Assembly (NCBI GenBank): GCA_033085395.1
Contig: MU853187.1
Coordinates: 1 to 64,000 of the forward strand
DNA length: 64,000 nt
Source: Xanthoparmelia taractica
Taxonomy: Eukaryota > Ascomycota > Lecanoromycetes > Lecanorales > Parmeliaceae
Direction: 5' to 3'
The position numbers and the translations under genes were made by a program. Shown here piece after piece: positions 1 to 11,635 of this stretch; position 1 is the first letter of the stretch, and each line of letters opens with the position of its first letter. The notes below the pieces were generated by a model. That model was not told the origin of the DNA. It did no database searches and worked only from the letters and a program-made list of their open reading frames with translations.

Positions 1-160
<160 letters not shown>

Positions 161-861
161 CTAGGTATTCAAACTCTCATCCAATCTCATCGCTGCTACT
201 CGCTCGCATCAGAAATTACTATTAAATACATACGGTCGGTGTACGAAAGAAAAGTCTAGGAAGGAACCAAATTGCAGGGAGGAGCTTGGTGTGAAGGATC
301 TGTATGTTGCTTGATTTCTTCTCCATGTGCATGGAAGGGGAGGGGAGAGTGTATGAGAGAGGATGGGTGTGGGTGGGAAGGTATATATATATATATATAT
401 ATATGAGCAGTGTCTATGCTGTGGATCTAACCCTCAGAAAGTGAGACGCTTGGAGATCAGTCGGTACAAGAGGGATGGGGTAGAGGGCCCTGCGGTTACA
501 GTTGCGTAGATGGGGATTCTTCGGTAATGTATGTTAGTGAGTGACAGAGAGGCGAAAAGAGGAGATGCGGGGTGGCTCTGATATGAGCAAGTTGAATAGT
601 CCAATTGGGAATGATACATCATCTCAGCCGTCGCTCATTAATTATTACTCAGACCAATTCACATGAACCAGCGTTTATAGACAGTGACCCAGCTCATTCG
701 CAACTAAAGTGCATAGGCTGGGTTTCGCAACGTGCATATACGAGATGGGTATCAACGTAAAGGGCCGAAGTAGCCATCACTGACGCTCGAAGCGCCTCGA
801 ACGCTTGGGGCTGCGGCCAAAAGTAGTGGCTTGCAAAAGGACTTCTTCAACACGCCCCATC
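161..861. other. Intergenic, 3' side of the MARVEL gene
   Basis: No gene could be supported here. It holds a (TA)n tract at about 381-404 and otherwise mixed sequence with only short, unconvincing open frames. Confidence 0.7.
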
Positions 862-1529
862 TCAGACTTGCGCGGTGGCAGGACCCGCGGTAGTCTTTGA
901 CCTTCCGCCACGGCCACGCATGAACTCGAGAGCCAATAACACCGTAGTAGCGACGAAGAGAGCCCTAAGCATCGCAACCAACAAATCAGCCCCAGCTCAC
1001 TCCTCTCACCCCCACCACGAAGGAGCAAACTCACCACTCAAAAGCCCCAAACACGACCGCCGCCTCAACCTCGCGACAGTACCCCCCCACATGCGAGCAC
1101 GCCTTGTAATACTCGTATCCATCACCAACATGGACATCCTCGGCGCGATGATGCCACACGGCGAGCGCGATGAATCCGGCGAACCAGAAGAGCATAGTCA
1201 GGGCGTCGAGAGCGAGCATGGCGATCGGGTGGGCGACGGTGGAGAAGAAGCGCGGGGCGAGGGCGAGGTAGATGAGGACGAGGAGGGTCCAGACGGCGGC
1301 GAAGACCATGAAGCTGTCTTCGGAGGGGGTGATGCCGTAGGATGCGACTGGGAGGGAGGGTTTGTTAGCTCGGGGCTCAGTGCGGAGAGGGGTTGGGGGG
1401 GGGGGTAGAATGGGAATGGGATAGAGGGGGAAGTTGGAGGAAAGGGTTACCATGGGCTGTGAGTCCGAGGACGATGATTGCGAAGAGGGCCTGGAGAGCG
1501 CGTAGAGCGATGAGGATGATGTCGAGCAT
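862..1529 (-). CDS. MARVEL-domain integral membrane protein
   Basis: Three exons on the minus strand: 1529-1451, 1347-1035 and 964-862, summing to 495 nt (164 aa). Both introns are GT-AG and keep frame. The start codon is the ATG at 1529-1527, followed at once by a hydrophobic helix (MLDIILIALRALQALFAIIV). Exon 2 carries two more helices (around FMVFAAVWTLLVLIYLALA and MLALDALTMLFWFAGFIALA) and a Cys pair (KACSHVGGYC). Exon 3 gives the fourth helix (ALFVATTVLLALEF) and a basic tail. Four helices with the Trp-rich DALTMLFWFAGFIALA segment are typical of fungal MARVEL proteins, thought to act in membrane apposition and vesicle traffic. The family call rests on topology and motif recall, so the precise role is unknown. 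Confidence 0.8.
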
Positions 1530-2371
1530 GTTTATTTAGGTGATGTTCTGAGATGAAGATGGAGGAGATGTGTTTCTGAGTTCGTTTGTTGTTGTTGGGG
1601 GAATAGATGAAGAAGAAGAGCTCAGCGGTAAGTGAGTGATAGAAGAGGAAGGTAGGAGGTGTAAGTAGTTGTAGAAGGAAGAGTCGTTGGGGGGCGAGGA
1701 ACCCATGACTTTTGTCGAGGGAAAGCAGGTTCTTAAAGCCAGTTACATGTTTAATTTGATTGGCAGCTAATATCCTAGTGATCTTTTGCCATCTTCAATT
1801 CCGTCATAATCATTTCGTCGGCTCATGTGGCGCAGCAGGTACCCGTGCTTCTCTTATACAAATCAGATCTAGCGCACACTCGCTAAGAAAGCTTGGCGGC
1901 ATCCTTGGTCTGGATTTAGTGGGTCTTGGCGGCGGTTACTGTTCCAAGGTTTCAACGTGGGGGCTGAATAAGATATACCGATGATATCATTGGATGAGCT
2001 TTTGCGCTGATGGATTTTATGACAAGTTGAAACGAACAAGCTCATCGAACTTCACTAATAATATCCAATATAGACCTCCCAAGAAACGCGTCTCAAACGA
2101 CACTTACTTCGTACGTCTCCTCATCTGACGCCCAATCCCCTTGAGACATGAGAGTTTATTGGTTGAGGGAGCGCGCAGCTGCCCCCAACCGCGTACCCAC
2201 TGCTAGCAATTATTCATGATGGGTGCCTGGAAGATAACCCAACACCACCAAGGCCCATACATGCCTTGAGCACCCACATATTCCTGTCCGAACCAACCTC
2301 AGCGCCCGCACCGGAAAGCCGCATCTCCTGAACCAATTCTATCCAGGCGCTGAAAGTCCACGTCTGCCGTG
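1530..2371. other. Intergenic, MARVEL gene promoter side
   Basis: Upstream region of the minus-strand MARVEL gene, purine-rich on the plus strand near 1550-1700. No coding sequence could be supported up to the GINGER-like element. Confidence 0.6.
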
Positions 2372-2375
2372 TATG

Positions 2376-2500
2376 TGTTGCATCACGCCGGTGGATCGTG
2401 CATGCCCATGGATATGACGGATATCCATCGGGAGGATACTTCCTGGTGGTACCATCACACCCGTCTCATGGGCAAATGCCCACCAATAGGATGTACCTTC
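2376..2500 (+). repeat. Left terminal inverted repeat of GINGER-like element
   Basis: It begins TGTTGCATCAC and contains several copies of a CCATGGATAT-type word. It pairs with 3690-3816 in inverted orientation. The left TATG duplication sits immediately outside. Confidence 0.8.
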
Positions 2501-2589
2501 CCATGGATGTGACGTCTTCTTGATGGGGATAGTATTCAATTTCTACTACTTCTGCTACTACTATTGCTATTACTCTACTTGCGACCTCC

Positions 2590-3430
2590 GCCCTTGCTAG
2601 CCTTCTTACTACTATCGTCTGTAGCCAAGTCGTTCCCCTTGCTGGCGACCCATCTACCTGCAGTGTTACGTCGTTGTCGCTTAGCCTCTTTAGCCTCCTG
2701 ATCTTAATAACGTGTTCTATAACCCCGTTGAGTCCTCATAATTATTATTGAGATATTTAGACAATCAGGCGTGTTATCTTGATTCGTTCCATTATGGCAG
2801 GCAATAGAACACTTGACCTCTGCCTTGACACACGCATATCGACGTGTAGAACACCAAGTCTTCTAATCTCGACAGTTATAATGCACGGGGACCTTTTCGA
2901 TGATACTCTCTTGAGCTACACAGTGATGAAGAGTCACTAGATCGCTTGATGAAGGGTTTGAGATCCCAATATCGATGTGAAGGGGTAGAGGATTGAGCTC
3001 CGAAATGGGGTAGTTACGGTCCGATATCTCATACTTGATCTGAGTCTGATAGCTGTTATAGTCCTCTATGACGCCAATGACCCTTTTAAACATTCGTTTA
3101 TCGTCCGTAGATGCACGATCGAGTGCTGGCACAGTAACACTGGCTGGCTTGATCCCCAAGTTCAAACGTGGTGATTTGACGTTGCTTGCCGTACTGTCGT
3201 TTGGATCGTTCATTAGCATATTGTTGATTGCTACTGACGTAGCATAGGTTCCTGGGCTACTGAGTGTTGTTGTTCGATTCGAAGTCTGTCCATATACGGA
3301 GACAGCAGGTCTGGATCGACTGGAAGACCCTCTTCTGGCCTACGATTGGGTGGTATAGGGGGATCAGGTGTCGCATTTCTAGCCTCCTCTCCCTCACGCC
3401 CAACGGGATGTGGAATTGAATGTGATATAT
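2590..3430 (-). pseudogene. C-terminal remnant of GINGER/KRBA2-like integrase
   Basis: Minus-strand reading gives a recognisable transposon integrase tail: an LDRASTDDKRMFKRVIGVI segment, then YEISDRNYPISELNPLP, then VPVHYNCRD. After an in-frame TAG (2863-2865) it continues into the cysteine cluster CSTRRYACVKAEVKCSIACH and a basic tail. The cluster normally has Cys where Tyr is seen (RRCAC to RRYAC), a G-to-A change. Upstream (about 3250-3400) a Pro-rich linker is readable in another frame, ending in further stops. The catalytic DDE core is absent, probably deleted. The family assignment is by memory of fungal TE proteins; decay is seen directly. Confidence 0.65.
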
Positions 3431-3689
3431 ACAGTTAAATAATGGGTGCAAAGGAAGGTTTATATATTCGAAAAATCTCTATACAAATGACACAAAAAAC
3501 AGGAAAAAGAGGCCTCCGATATCGCTCATGAATGACGCACGTATAACGAGATCAATCGACTTACTATTGATGCTGTTGTATAGCCTCAAAAGGCGTCAAT
3601 TGATGTTGGCGACGGCGTAGGACGGTGGCATACTAGACTGTTTCTCCATGGGTTTAGTGGTGCGCCCATGGAAAAGCGGGATATCCATG

Positions 3690-3816
3690 GGAAGATACAA
3701 GCGATTGATGGGCGTGACGGCATCACCAGGAAGTATCCTCCCGATGGATATCCGTCATATCCATCGGGGTGATGGGATAGCCATGGATATGCACGACCCA
3801 CCGGGGTGATGCAACA
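3690..3816 (-). repeat. Right terminal inverted repeat of GINGER-like element
   Basis: Inverted partner of the left end. It carries a short indel relative to it but the same GACGGATATCCATCGGGAGG block. It ends ...GCAACA followed by the right TATG duplication. Confidence 0.8.
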
Positions 3817-3820
3817 TATG

Positions 3821-4374
3821 CCTGTGGACTAGTGGCCATGATGCTCGCATGGCTACAGGATGGTTTAACAACACAAAGGGAGAGTGTGGGTCGAGTCCAC
3901 AATGAAGTCTGGTCTACAGGTCGTAGCTCTCGCCACTCGATCAAATAAACATAATGCATGCCGTGGCTACCGTGAGGTACAAGATCCTCGCAGCCAAGAC
4001 TCTCCAAATAATCGAAGCTTCAACTACCATGAGCCAATCTTGGTTCTAAAAGCACGCAAGCTACTGCCAAATGAGATGGATTCAGCCTCATAGCGTATGT
4101 TTGGGGCCCGTCAGCACCTGCCTCTGTTTTCGCCAAGGCCGTACGTTTTCTAGCGAGATGCAATACGAAAACGCAACAAGAAGGATGAGATGCATGTCAG
4201 ATTTGAGGGCACAAGTCCTCTTAATATCCAACATCCCCGACTGGCAATGGAAAGACCATCGATATGATTTGTAGGTCAGAGCCTATATATTCACAGCCTT
4301 GTCGATCCCCTCAAGGCAAAATAATTGACTCCCTGGTTCTCATCCTTTAGATGTGATGCGCCATTTTAGCAAAC
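3821..4374. other. Intergenic between GINGER-like element and ULD pseudogene
   Basis: No convincing gene. Two short open frames (3884-4093, 4071-4274) lack recognisable sequence. Probably the upstream region of the following gene relic. Confidence 0.5.
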
Positions 4375-6414
4375 ATGTCATTCGGCTTCAGTGTTGGCGA
4401 TTTCCTTGCTGTGGGTGGTTTGATAGTGAAGGTCGTTGAGGCTCTTCGCGGTACTCGGTCCGAATATCAGGAGCTCATTCGTGAGCTTGAGAGGTACTTT
4501 TGATTGCTATGTGTACAGCAGGCTCCTGCGCATCAGCATACTTTTCCTGGATGCCCGAACACCGCGCTAATTCAATGCGCAGTCTTGAAAGAGCTCTCCT
4601 TCAAGTGGAGAAGCTCAAGGGCCGGGGAGACCAAGCCGCCGCTATTGAGATGAGAGATACACCGCTCTCTCCTGTAGGTTCCCCCTCGAGGTGTTCCTAG
4701 CCAAGATTCAGAAATATGAGAAGAGTCTGGGGTTGGGGAAAACAGCTGGCAAATGCAAAGATGCGAGCAGAAAGGTCCAATATGCATTTGTGAAGGAGGA
4801 CGAGGTCAATAGACTACGGCATCGTCTGAACATGCGTATCGGGACTATCAAAGTGCTTTTGTTATGCCTAGGCCTAGACATGCATAACGTTGCTTTGGAG
4901 CACATTAGCAAGAATCGGGAAAAACTGATGAGTAGCATCGATAGTTCGACCAGAGAACTTAAGGAGGTGAAGGGCAGTGTGCAGTCTCAGACTCTTGCCC
5001 TCAGAGAAATCAACTCTATACTAAGGAAGCTTCTCTGGATGGTCAATGGCGAGATCGTGGCTCCCCTGAAGTCTCTGACTCAGACGGTGACAAATATATG
5101 GTGAGTTGCTTGGAAACAGGTCGTTGACTAGCTTGAGCTCCCACAGATGCTAGAAGTTTGAGGTCGCGCGCTGACGTACAGTCCAGTGTATCGCTGCAGC
5201 AGATATATACAATTGTGCTTGAGTTGAGGAACAGTGTTCGTGGCGTCGACACCCGCTTCACCTACTTTCAAGCTCCTGTCAGAGTTGAAGATGCGCTAGG
5301 CCGAGTCTTTCCCTTCCCTTCGGAATGCAGTGTCGAAGCGCTTTTGGTTGAAATCAAGGCAAGATTTCGGGAAGGTCCCGGCAAGAACGAAGTAATGGCG
5401 GGAGATTTCGACATCTTCAATGCCAAAAACACCGCTCCGCTTCTCGCTACCTCTGACCATAACGTACTTCTGCCCGGAATGTCGATTAATATGGCGATTA
5501 TACTCGAACAGGCTTTCGCCCAGGACGACAAATGCCCAATGCCACATTGCGCTTCGAAAACCTTTGTTGAAGCTCTTGGCGGTGGAAGAACCTGGTAAGT
5601 CAAAACCCAGGTCTTCTTAACCTCTACACTCTACGGGTTCTACCGGTGAGGGCATTGTCCTCATCGATGAATACTGCCACTACTGTGAATATCTGCTCAC
5701 GAGTCAACTCAAAGCGCCGAATGCAAAGTTTGGTTCGATGAAGCCAGCAAAGAGCGTATGCGATGGGGACGAGATTCCGAGTTCATTAACATCGTGTACG
5801 CTCTGCAAAACAGAAATCCAGCGAAGCTAAACCGCGATGTGGCCCAAAGGCTCATGAATGGTCATCCTAATCTTCAAGAGTCTTCAGCTCTTTCGCGTAA
5901 CGTAATATCCGAAATCGAGCAGTCCGTTTTCGAAGACAAATCCATCAGCGCTTTTAAATACATGGTATTTGACACTAGCTTTCAACCATTCGTGCTACTG
6001 GATTCCGACAGTAGTTTCGTGCTCGTCGACCAAAAACGGGTTAGGATACTATACTCGGACGTGGGTCATGCGATGACGTTTCCACAGTTGCATTCTTGGC
6101 AAAGAAAGTGTACAAGGGAGCTTTGTAGAAATATGGAAGCCGTTTGGATATTCTCCTCAATCATCTCAGCTATAGCAGAGGACTTAAAGTTCCTTGGAGG
6201 ATGGTCAGCGTACAAGGTTTTCCTGACACCTAAGAGGTTATTTGGTCCTTCCTTGACGAGCAATGCGTTACTACAACTCCAGGAAAAAGACTGCAGAATA
6301 CCTACACCCGATTTAAACGAACCGTCCAGTCACCAAAGTTCACCCAACCCACAAATAGAAACTCGACAAGCGCAGCTCGAAACTTCCAGCCATCTTCATC
6401 TCGCGGACATCTGA
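4375..6414 (+). pseudogene. Ubiquitin-like-domain (ULD) STAND-associated protein, frameshifted
   Basis: The start (4375) gives MSFGFSVGDFLAVGGLIVKV, the usual head of a large fungal family found alone or on STAND proteins. Intron 4494-4590 is GT-AG and joins to SLERALLQVEKLK. At 4665-4670 a CT duplication breaks the frame: removing two bases restores LSCRFPLEVFLAKIQKYEKS. A helical region follows, then a ubiquitin-like domain (about 5270-5600: PVRVEDALGRVFPFPSE, GPGKNEVMAGDFDI, LLPGMSINMAII, then a Cys-containing CPMPHC). After another intron, CKVWFDEASKERMRWG leads into the C-terminal part ending at 6414. The join near 5100 also does not keep frame cleanly. Known relatives are uncharacterised. 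I read this as a recently broken gene; sequencing error is the alternative. Confidence 0.6.
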
Positions 6415-8431
6415 TTCGGAAGCAGTTCGAACCAACGAAACCCCCTTTTTTCAGGCCATCAGTCCACCAAGCTCTCGGAATCGTCGATGCTTCACGGGGC
6501 TCTCAGGGACTGAGTCTTGCAAGAGTGAGACGGACGGAGAGCAGCAGAATTCCATATCAGATACGGAGGAACGATGCCACCAGAAATCCAGCGCTGGGGG
6601 GGAAGGCAGACGGGGATCACGTCTTCAATGTTTCGTATCGACTGTCCGTTCTCGATATTCCACTGTTGTAAAGAAACCTTGCACGAGCCAACACAAAACC
6701 CCCCTCTCCAAAAGAAAAAAGAAAACCAAACATCAACTGGAAAAGGCCAACGGCCGCAGAGCTAGCAAACACGGAGGCCGAATCATCACACCCTGATGGG
6801 ATTCCATTGAATAGAAATTAGAAAGATATGTATGCTTTTTACATTTCCAGCTACCGGCAGAACCCAACGCTGTATCACAAGCGAGAAACCCTGAAATGTT
6901 TCCAAGCCATTGCTTACTACGTGTAAGTCTATATCAGCCTCTTCATCCTCACAAGGCGAACGATGGGCTCAAGGATGACTCGCCAGATCCAGGATCCCCT
7001 TATCCCTCACCAACATCCCGCATCCCCACACCCCAGTAGAGCGACAAAGCACCGAGACACCAGCATCTTACGCCACGACCCCTCGCCACCAACACATTCC
7101 CTTTCCCTTCCCCCTCAACCAAATCTCAACCCCCCCCCCCCCCCCCAAAAACCCTTTTCTCACCGTATCCACCTCTCCTCCCTCATCCTTCCCCCCAACC
7201 CCATCGTACTCATCCCGCCCGCCCCTTCTCACATTAAAAACACACCTCATCTCTTTCCCCCGCCTACCCCCGCCTCTCCTCTTTTATACTTTGCCCCTCT
7301 CCCTCCCCTCAATCATATACCGTCTCTCTTCTCCCTTAATAACACATCTTTCCTTTTCTTTCCTTCCCTCCCCTCTTCTTCTCTTCCTCATCCCCCTCTT
7401 CCCGCCCCTACCCAACCAAATCTAAATCCCCCTCCCATCGAACCCCCCTCTTTTCCCTCCCTCCCCCGCTCTCCACCTCCCTCCTCACTTCCCTTCATTC
7501 CCTCATCCCCAACCCCACCATCAACCAACCAACCAACCGTCCATCGGCTCCGCAAATCGCCATACTGTACTGTCTCGAAGCACGTCAGGTTATTACTTGA
7601 TACATACACGCCTAGACAAGCTGCGCTGGTCGCTGAAGAGTCGCTGAAGAGTGGCGCCAGGCAGGCGTAGGTATGTGTGCGTGCGTGCGGATGGGGACGG
7701 TGGACGGAAGGGTTGAGGGTTTGATCTAGGGGAGGGGCAAAGGGGGAGGAAGGGGGGAGGGAGGATGAGGGGAGGGAGGGGAGAAGGGGGTTGAGGGAGG
7801 GATTTGAGGGGGGTGAGGGGGTTGAGGGAGGAGGAGCTTGAGGGTTGGGGAGGATGTTTGAGAGGATGTTGGTAGGTGTGGGGTATGTTGGGATTGGATC
7901 GGGATTGAGGTTTGGACTGGGTTGAGGATCGCAATTGACGACGACGACGGAGAAAGGGAAGGGCGGAAAGAGAGGGGGGTTTGAATTGTGAGAGGGGCAA
8001 AGGATTGGGAAAGTCCGCGTCAGGGTTGGGGTTGATGTTGATGTGTTAGGGAGGGCGAGTTTGAGGATGAAGAAACGATGTAAATGTTCAAGGTCGCTGG
8101 CTTCATCCTGCTGTTCTGTCTGAATGCAGAGTCGAGGTGCAGAGGATGGTATGGAAGATCAGGATGTTATGGGAATAATATCAATTTCAGCTGGCCGGGA
8201 CTCCAGCTACGAATAGAAGGAGGTTATTTCTTGGTCTGACCGGGAATTCATATGGGCTTGCGAGAGAGAGAGGAATGGAGGGAGAAAGTACTTTGATGGG
8301 AATGATTTGAGCGTATATATCCAGGGGAACGTTCGTTTGATGTCGGAGTATAAATGTAGTGAACGACACGTGTACTTATGGTCTTGCCGCTTCCCCTGTC
8401 TACTAACATTCTTTTACTTATTAGGAAGCTC
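6415..8431. other. Gene-free tract with pyrimidine-to-purine strand switch
   Basis: About 7080-7510 is almost pure C/T on the plus strand (C-run near 7131-7146), then about 7690-7990 is almost pure G/A. Long open frames on both strands here (6963-7670 plus, 7593-8000 minus) are low-complexity Pro/Ser/Leu strings, which such composition produces automatically. A short tandem (GTCGCTGAAGA twice) lies near 7630. No gene is supported. Confidence 0.7.
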
Positions 8432-8439
8432 GCATCTCT

Positions 8440-8468
8440 GGATGCTTTTAAACCTCAGCCAATGCTAA
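8440..8468 (+). repeat. Left TIR of RIP-degraded element
   Basis: GGATGC followed by the TTTTAAACCTCAGCCAATGC core. Homology with the right end continues weakly past an ATACCGG/TTACCGG word. Confidence 0.85.
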
Positions 8469-11400
8469 TTAAAATACCGGTAGCGTTGTTACAAGATGGC
8501 TGCGCCAAATTTGTATGGTAGCCACACCCAAACAAGGCGCGACCTTACTGTTATCTCGCTATCGCCAATACTTAGGCGGGGAAGCCTTCTCGATCGGCTA
8601 TAGGAGTCCGCTTATCTTGCTATCGATTAGAGCGAAATTTCTATGAAGAAGGTAGCGGAGTTGGCGGCTATATATAAGGATTTTATCGGCGCTCTTAGCG
8701 GGGAGAATAAAAGGCTTTCTATTTTGTTATCGATTAAGGCGAAGTTTCTATAAGAGAGGTAGCGAACTTTGTAGCCTACTATATAAGAATAGAGAGATCT
8801 CGCTGCCGTTAAATTAAGAGATTAAATAAATATATTTATAGTCGAACTTTTATTCTAATAGAACTTCTAGTCTAGCGATATTATAATCGTTATTTTCGAG
8901 CTTCTTTAGAGTCTCTTAGATATCTTATTGATATATAGAATTAGTTATTTAACGTAGCATAGCGACTCACTAAGTAGAAATTCGCTTTTTTATCTTATTA
9001 TCTTAGTTCGCAATATCTATCTTTAATTCGTAGAATTTAATCTTAATCTTATTTAAAATCTTACGAACGTTTAGTATATGCTTATTAAGATCGTCTGATT
9101 TATTATAGATATTCTTCGTGACGTACTTCTTAATGATACTCTTATAGATCTTAAATCTTCTCTTCTTAAATATATATACTTACCTCTTTTAATCGATCTC
9201 GATAAACGCATTATTTATAAGATTAAATTATTATAGATAAGAGTAAGATAGCTAATATTAACGATAAAAGACGTAGATATACGAGAGTTTATTATTTAAA
9301 TTACGTAAGATCTCACCTAATTCAATAAGTTAGTAATACGATATAATCGTAATCGAGTAAGAACTTACCTTTATTCTAAGTATTTATCGCTTTCTTTAGC
9401 TAATTTATTATAAGTTATTAGATTAAATTAGGGAATTTCGTAAGTTAAGAATATATCGCATATTTAGTTAATTAATATATTCTTTATTTAATAACTATTT
9501 CTTTCTCACGAAGCTCTTATTAATTAATAATTTTTAAAGTATATATAGCTAATCTAGAAAGATTAAAGCTTAGTATACGATCTTTTTTTTTAGCGTGTAT
9601 CTTAAGAAAGTAATATTAGAACTTAATTATATTAATAGTGATAATCTAGAGAAGCAAATAAGAATACTAACGTATATAGTAGACTTAAAGACGTCTATTT
9701 TCCAGCTATTATTTACGAATATAATTCTTCTTATAATCTAAAGCGTGATTAATAGCTACGTTGATTTCTTTTAAATAGCTTTATTCTAAGAATTAATAAT
9801 AAAGAATCTTATAGAGGTGCTTAAATAACTTCTTGCAAACGTTATCACTTAGGTTAAGTTTTAGCGTTCTTTCGCTATACTTATAATATAAAAAATAATT
9901 TATCTACTGTTTATCTTCTTTAAGGCCTCGAAATGTTAGACGAATAATCTTTTATTTAGTTATAGAGTTATTAGTGATCATATAGCGAAGTCGCTAGATA
10001 TCTCGTTTTCTATATTATTGCTTAATTTTTCGAAGAAACGCTATAATAATATTGCTATTCTCGGTTAAAGAAAGCAAATAGACGTAGAGAAATTATCTAT
10101 TATGCTCGCTACGAGTTATAATAATAAATAGCTTTTATTTTAAGGCGTTAATATTGTAAGATAAGTTTATTAAGGCGAGATATTCTCGCCTTTAAAGAAA
10201 TATTAAGCGGGCTATCGTTTATTCGTTAGTCTATATATACGAATCTAAGAACACTTAAAATATTTATATTTCTTCGTAAATATCGTCTTAATAGTTTTTT
10301 AATTATCGATATCTCTTATAGCTATAATATTTTTATATCGAATATTCTTTAGCTGCTTTATAATCTTTAAATAGCTAGTTATTTATTCTTATTTCGAGTT
10401 CTTTGCACCTTAAATACGCTCGTTAGAGTAAGCTTTCTTTCACTTAGTTCTAGTATTATAATGATATAGTAGCTTAAGATATCGACTATTAGCAGCCTGC
10501 AAAGCAGTAAGATTAATAGTTTATTTAACTTCTTTTAGATTACGATAAATTAAGAAGATCTTATAGTCTACACTAACGATCGTATTAGCGATATTGATTA
10601 TAAACGAGTTAATTTTACACTAATTAGTATAGTCTTAATCGTGATTATACTTTTAATATAAATATTTCTTATTAATAAGAGAAAGAAGTTTAATAGATAA
10701 AAGAATACTATAATCTAACTAATTATAGATCTTGATTATTTTTAATTTTATTTTATAGAAATTAACGATTCGTAAGATCTTATTCTTCTAGCTATAAGTC
10801 TAATTAATCGTCTCGCCTTTATAGAAGCGATATTATTAATAAGATAACTACGTGCCTTTATTAGTTATCGCGTTATTAGGCTTATTATACACCTAGAAAT
10901 TATTAATTAACGATTAATATATCTCGTATTGCTTAAATAATTACTTGATAGATAATTTTATTAAGAAAATAGTCTCGCGAGTCGCTGAGATATTTTTTAA
11001 TAGCTTTAATATTGTAAACGTGATCTTTAAGAATATCTTAGGCGTCTTTTCACTACGCTTAATTCTTCTTCGCGATTCTTTCTATTTATTAAAATTATTA
11101 GTTATCTTTCGCTTGATCGAAGAATAATAAGAGATAAAGAGAGTATTTATTTTTAATAGTAACGATAATCTAGACGCGTTAAAATACGTAGGCTAACTTT
11201 ATTTATCGTCACTGAAGTTACTATTATTCTTTATCTTCTAATTAATGATTATATTCTTATTCGAGTACGCTAGCGGAGTGCGATTACGATTAATATTCTC
11301 GAGATTATTATCGTATTAATCACGCTTTTTCTAAGTATTCTCGAACGCGTTATATTAAGGCGACTGATAAACGATGAGATCTTAAGAGTTTATATTAGGC

Positions 11401-11584
11401 TAAAGGAACGATATACGCGAATATCTGGCGACGATAAAATAGAGTAAAAATATTTAAATAACGATAGCGAGATGTTGAGAGAAAGGAAGGGGGAGCAAGA
11501 TAAGTGCCCAAATTACTATAAGGGGGCCTTACTAATTAGGGAAATGTGGCTGTATCGGTCTAATTACTCTCCGGTAAAATACAC

Positions 11585-11613
11585 TTAGCATTGGCTGAGG
11601 TTTAAAAGCAACC
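11585..11613 (-). repeat. Right TIR of RIP-degraded element
   Basis: Reverse complement reads GGTTGC followed by the same 20-base core. It ends exactly where the right GCATCTCT duplication begins (11614). Confidence 0.85.
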
Positions 11614-11635
11614 GCATCTCTAGGACTCAAGTATC

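Larger units (their letters stand above)
2376..3816 (-). mobile_element. Degenerate GINGER-like DNA transposon, non-autonomous
   Basis: The element is bounded by inverted termini: TGTTGCATCACGCCGGTGG at 2376-2394 and, reading inward from 3816 on the minus strand, TGTTGCATCACCCCGGTGG. These match at 18 of 19 positions. The bases outside both ends are a perfect 4-bp direct repeat TATG (2372-2375 and 3817-3820). Subterminal inverted homology extends to about 100 bp, including an identical block around GACGGATATCCATCGGGAGG. A TGT start and 4-bp target duplication are the reported GINGER hallmarks, and the interior carries a GINGER/KRBA2-like integrase tail on the minus strand. At 1.44 kb the catalytic core is missing, so this is an internally deleted, inactive copy. 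Confidence 0.8.
8440..11613. mobile_element. RIP-degraded TIR DNA transposon (hAT-like by TSD)
   Basis: The ends are inverted repeats. The left starts GGATGC at 8440; the right, read on the minus strand from 11613, starts GGTTGC. Both share the 20-base core TTTTAAACCTCAGCCAATGC followed by TAA. A perfect 8-bp direct repeat GCATCTCT flanks the element (8432-8439 and 11614-11621). The 3.17-kb interior is extremely AT-rich and stop-riddled on all frames. CA, TG, CC and GG words are scarce while CG words persist, as expected for repeat-induced point mutation of CpA. An 8-bp duplication fits hAT or some Mutator-like elements. No transposase sequence survives to decide. Confidence 0.85.

Noticed and set aside
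875..1408. 177-codon plus-strand frame
   Set aside because: Antisense shadow of the MARVEL gene; acidic Gly/Glu strings typical of a mirrored reading.
2339..2539. Short frame that looked like a small gene
   Set aside because: It lies in the left TIR of the GINGER-like element and its inverted partner also appears open by repetition.
6963..7670. 235-codon open frame
   Set aside because: Pro/Ser/Leu low complexity generated by a C/T tract, with no conserved block and a poly-C run inside.
7593..8000. 135-codon minus-strand open frame
   Set aside because: Same cause: purine tract read in reverse.
8440..11613. Mitochondrial or centromeric insert as explanation of the AT block
   Set aside because: Exact TIRs and an 8-bp duplication define a transposon, and no mitochondrial gene is readable.
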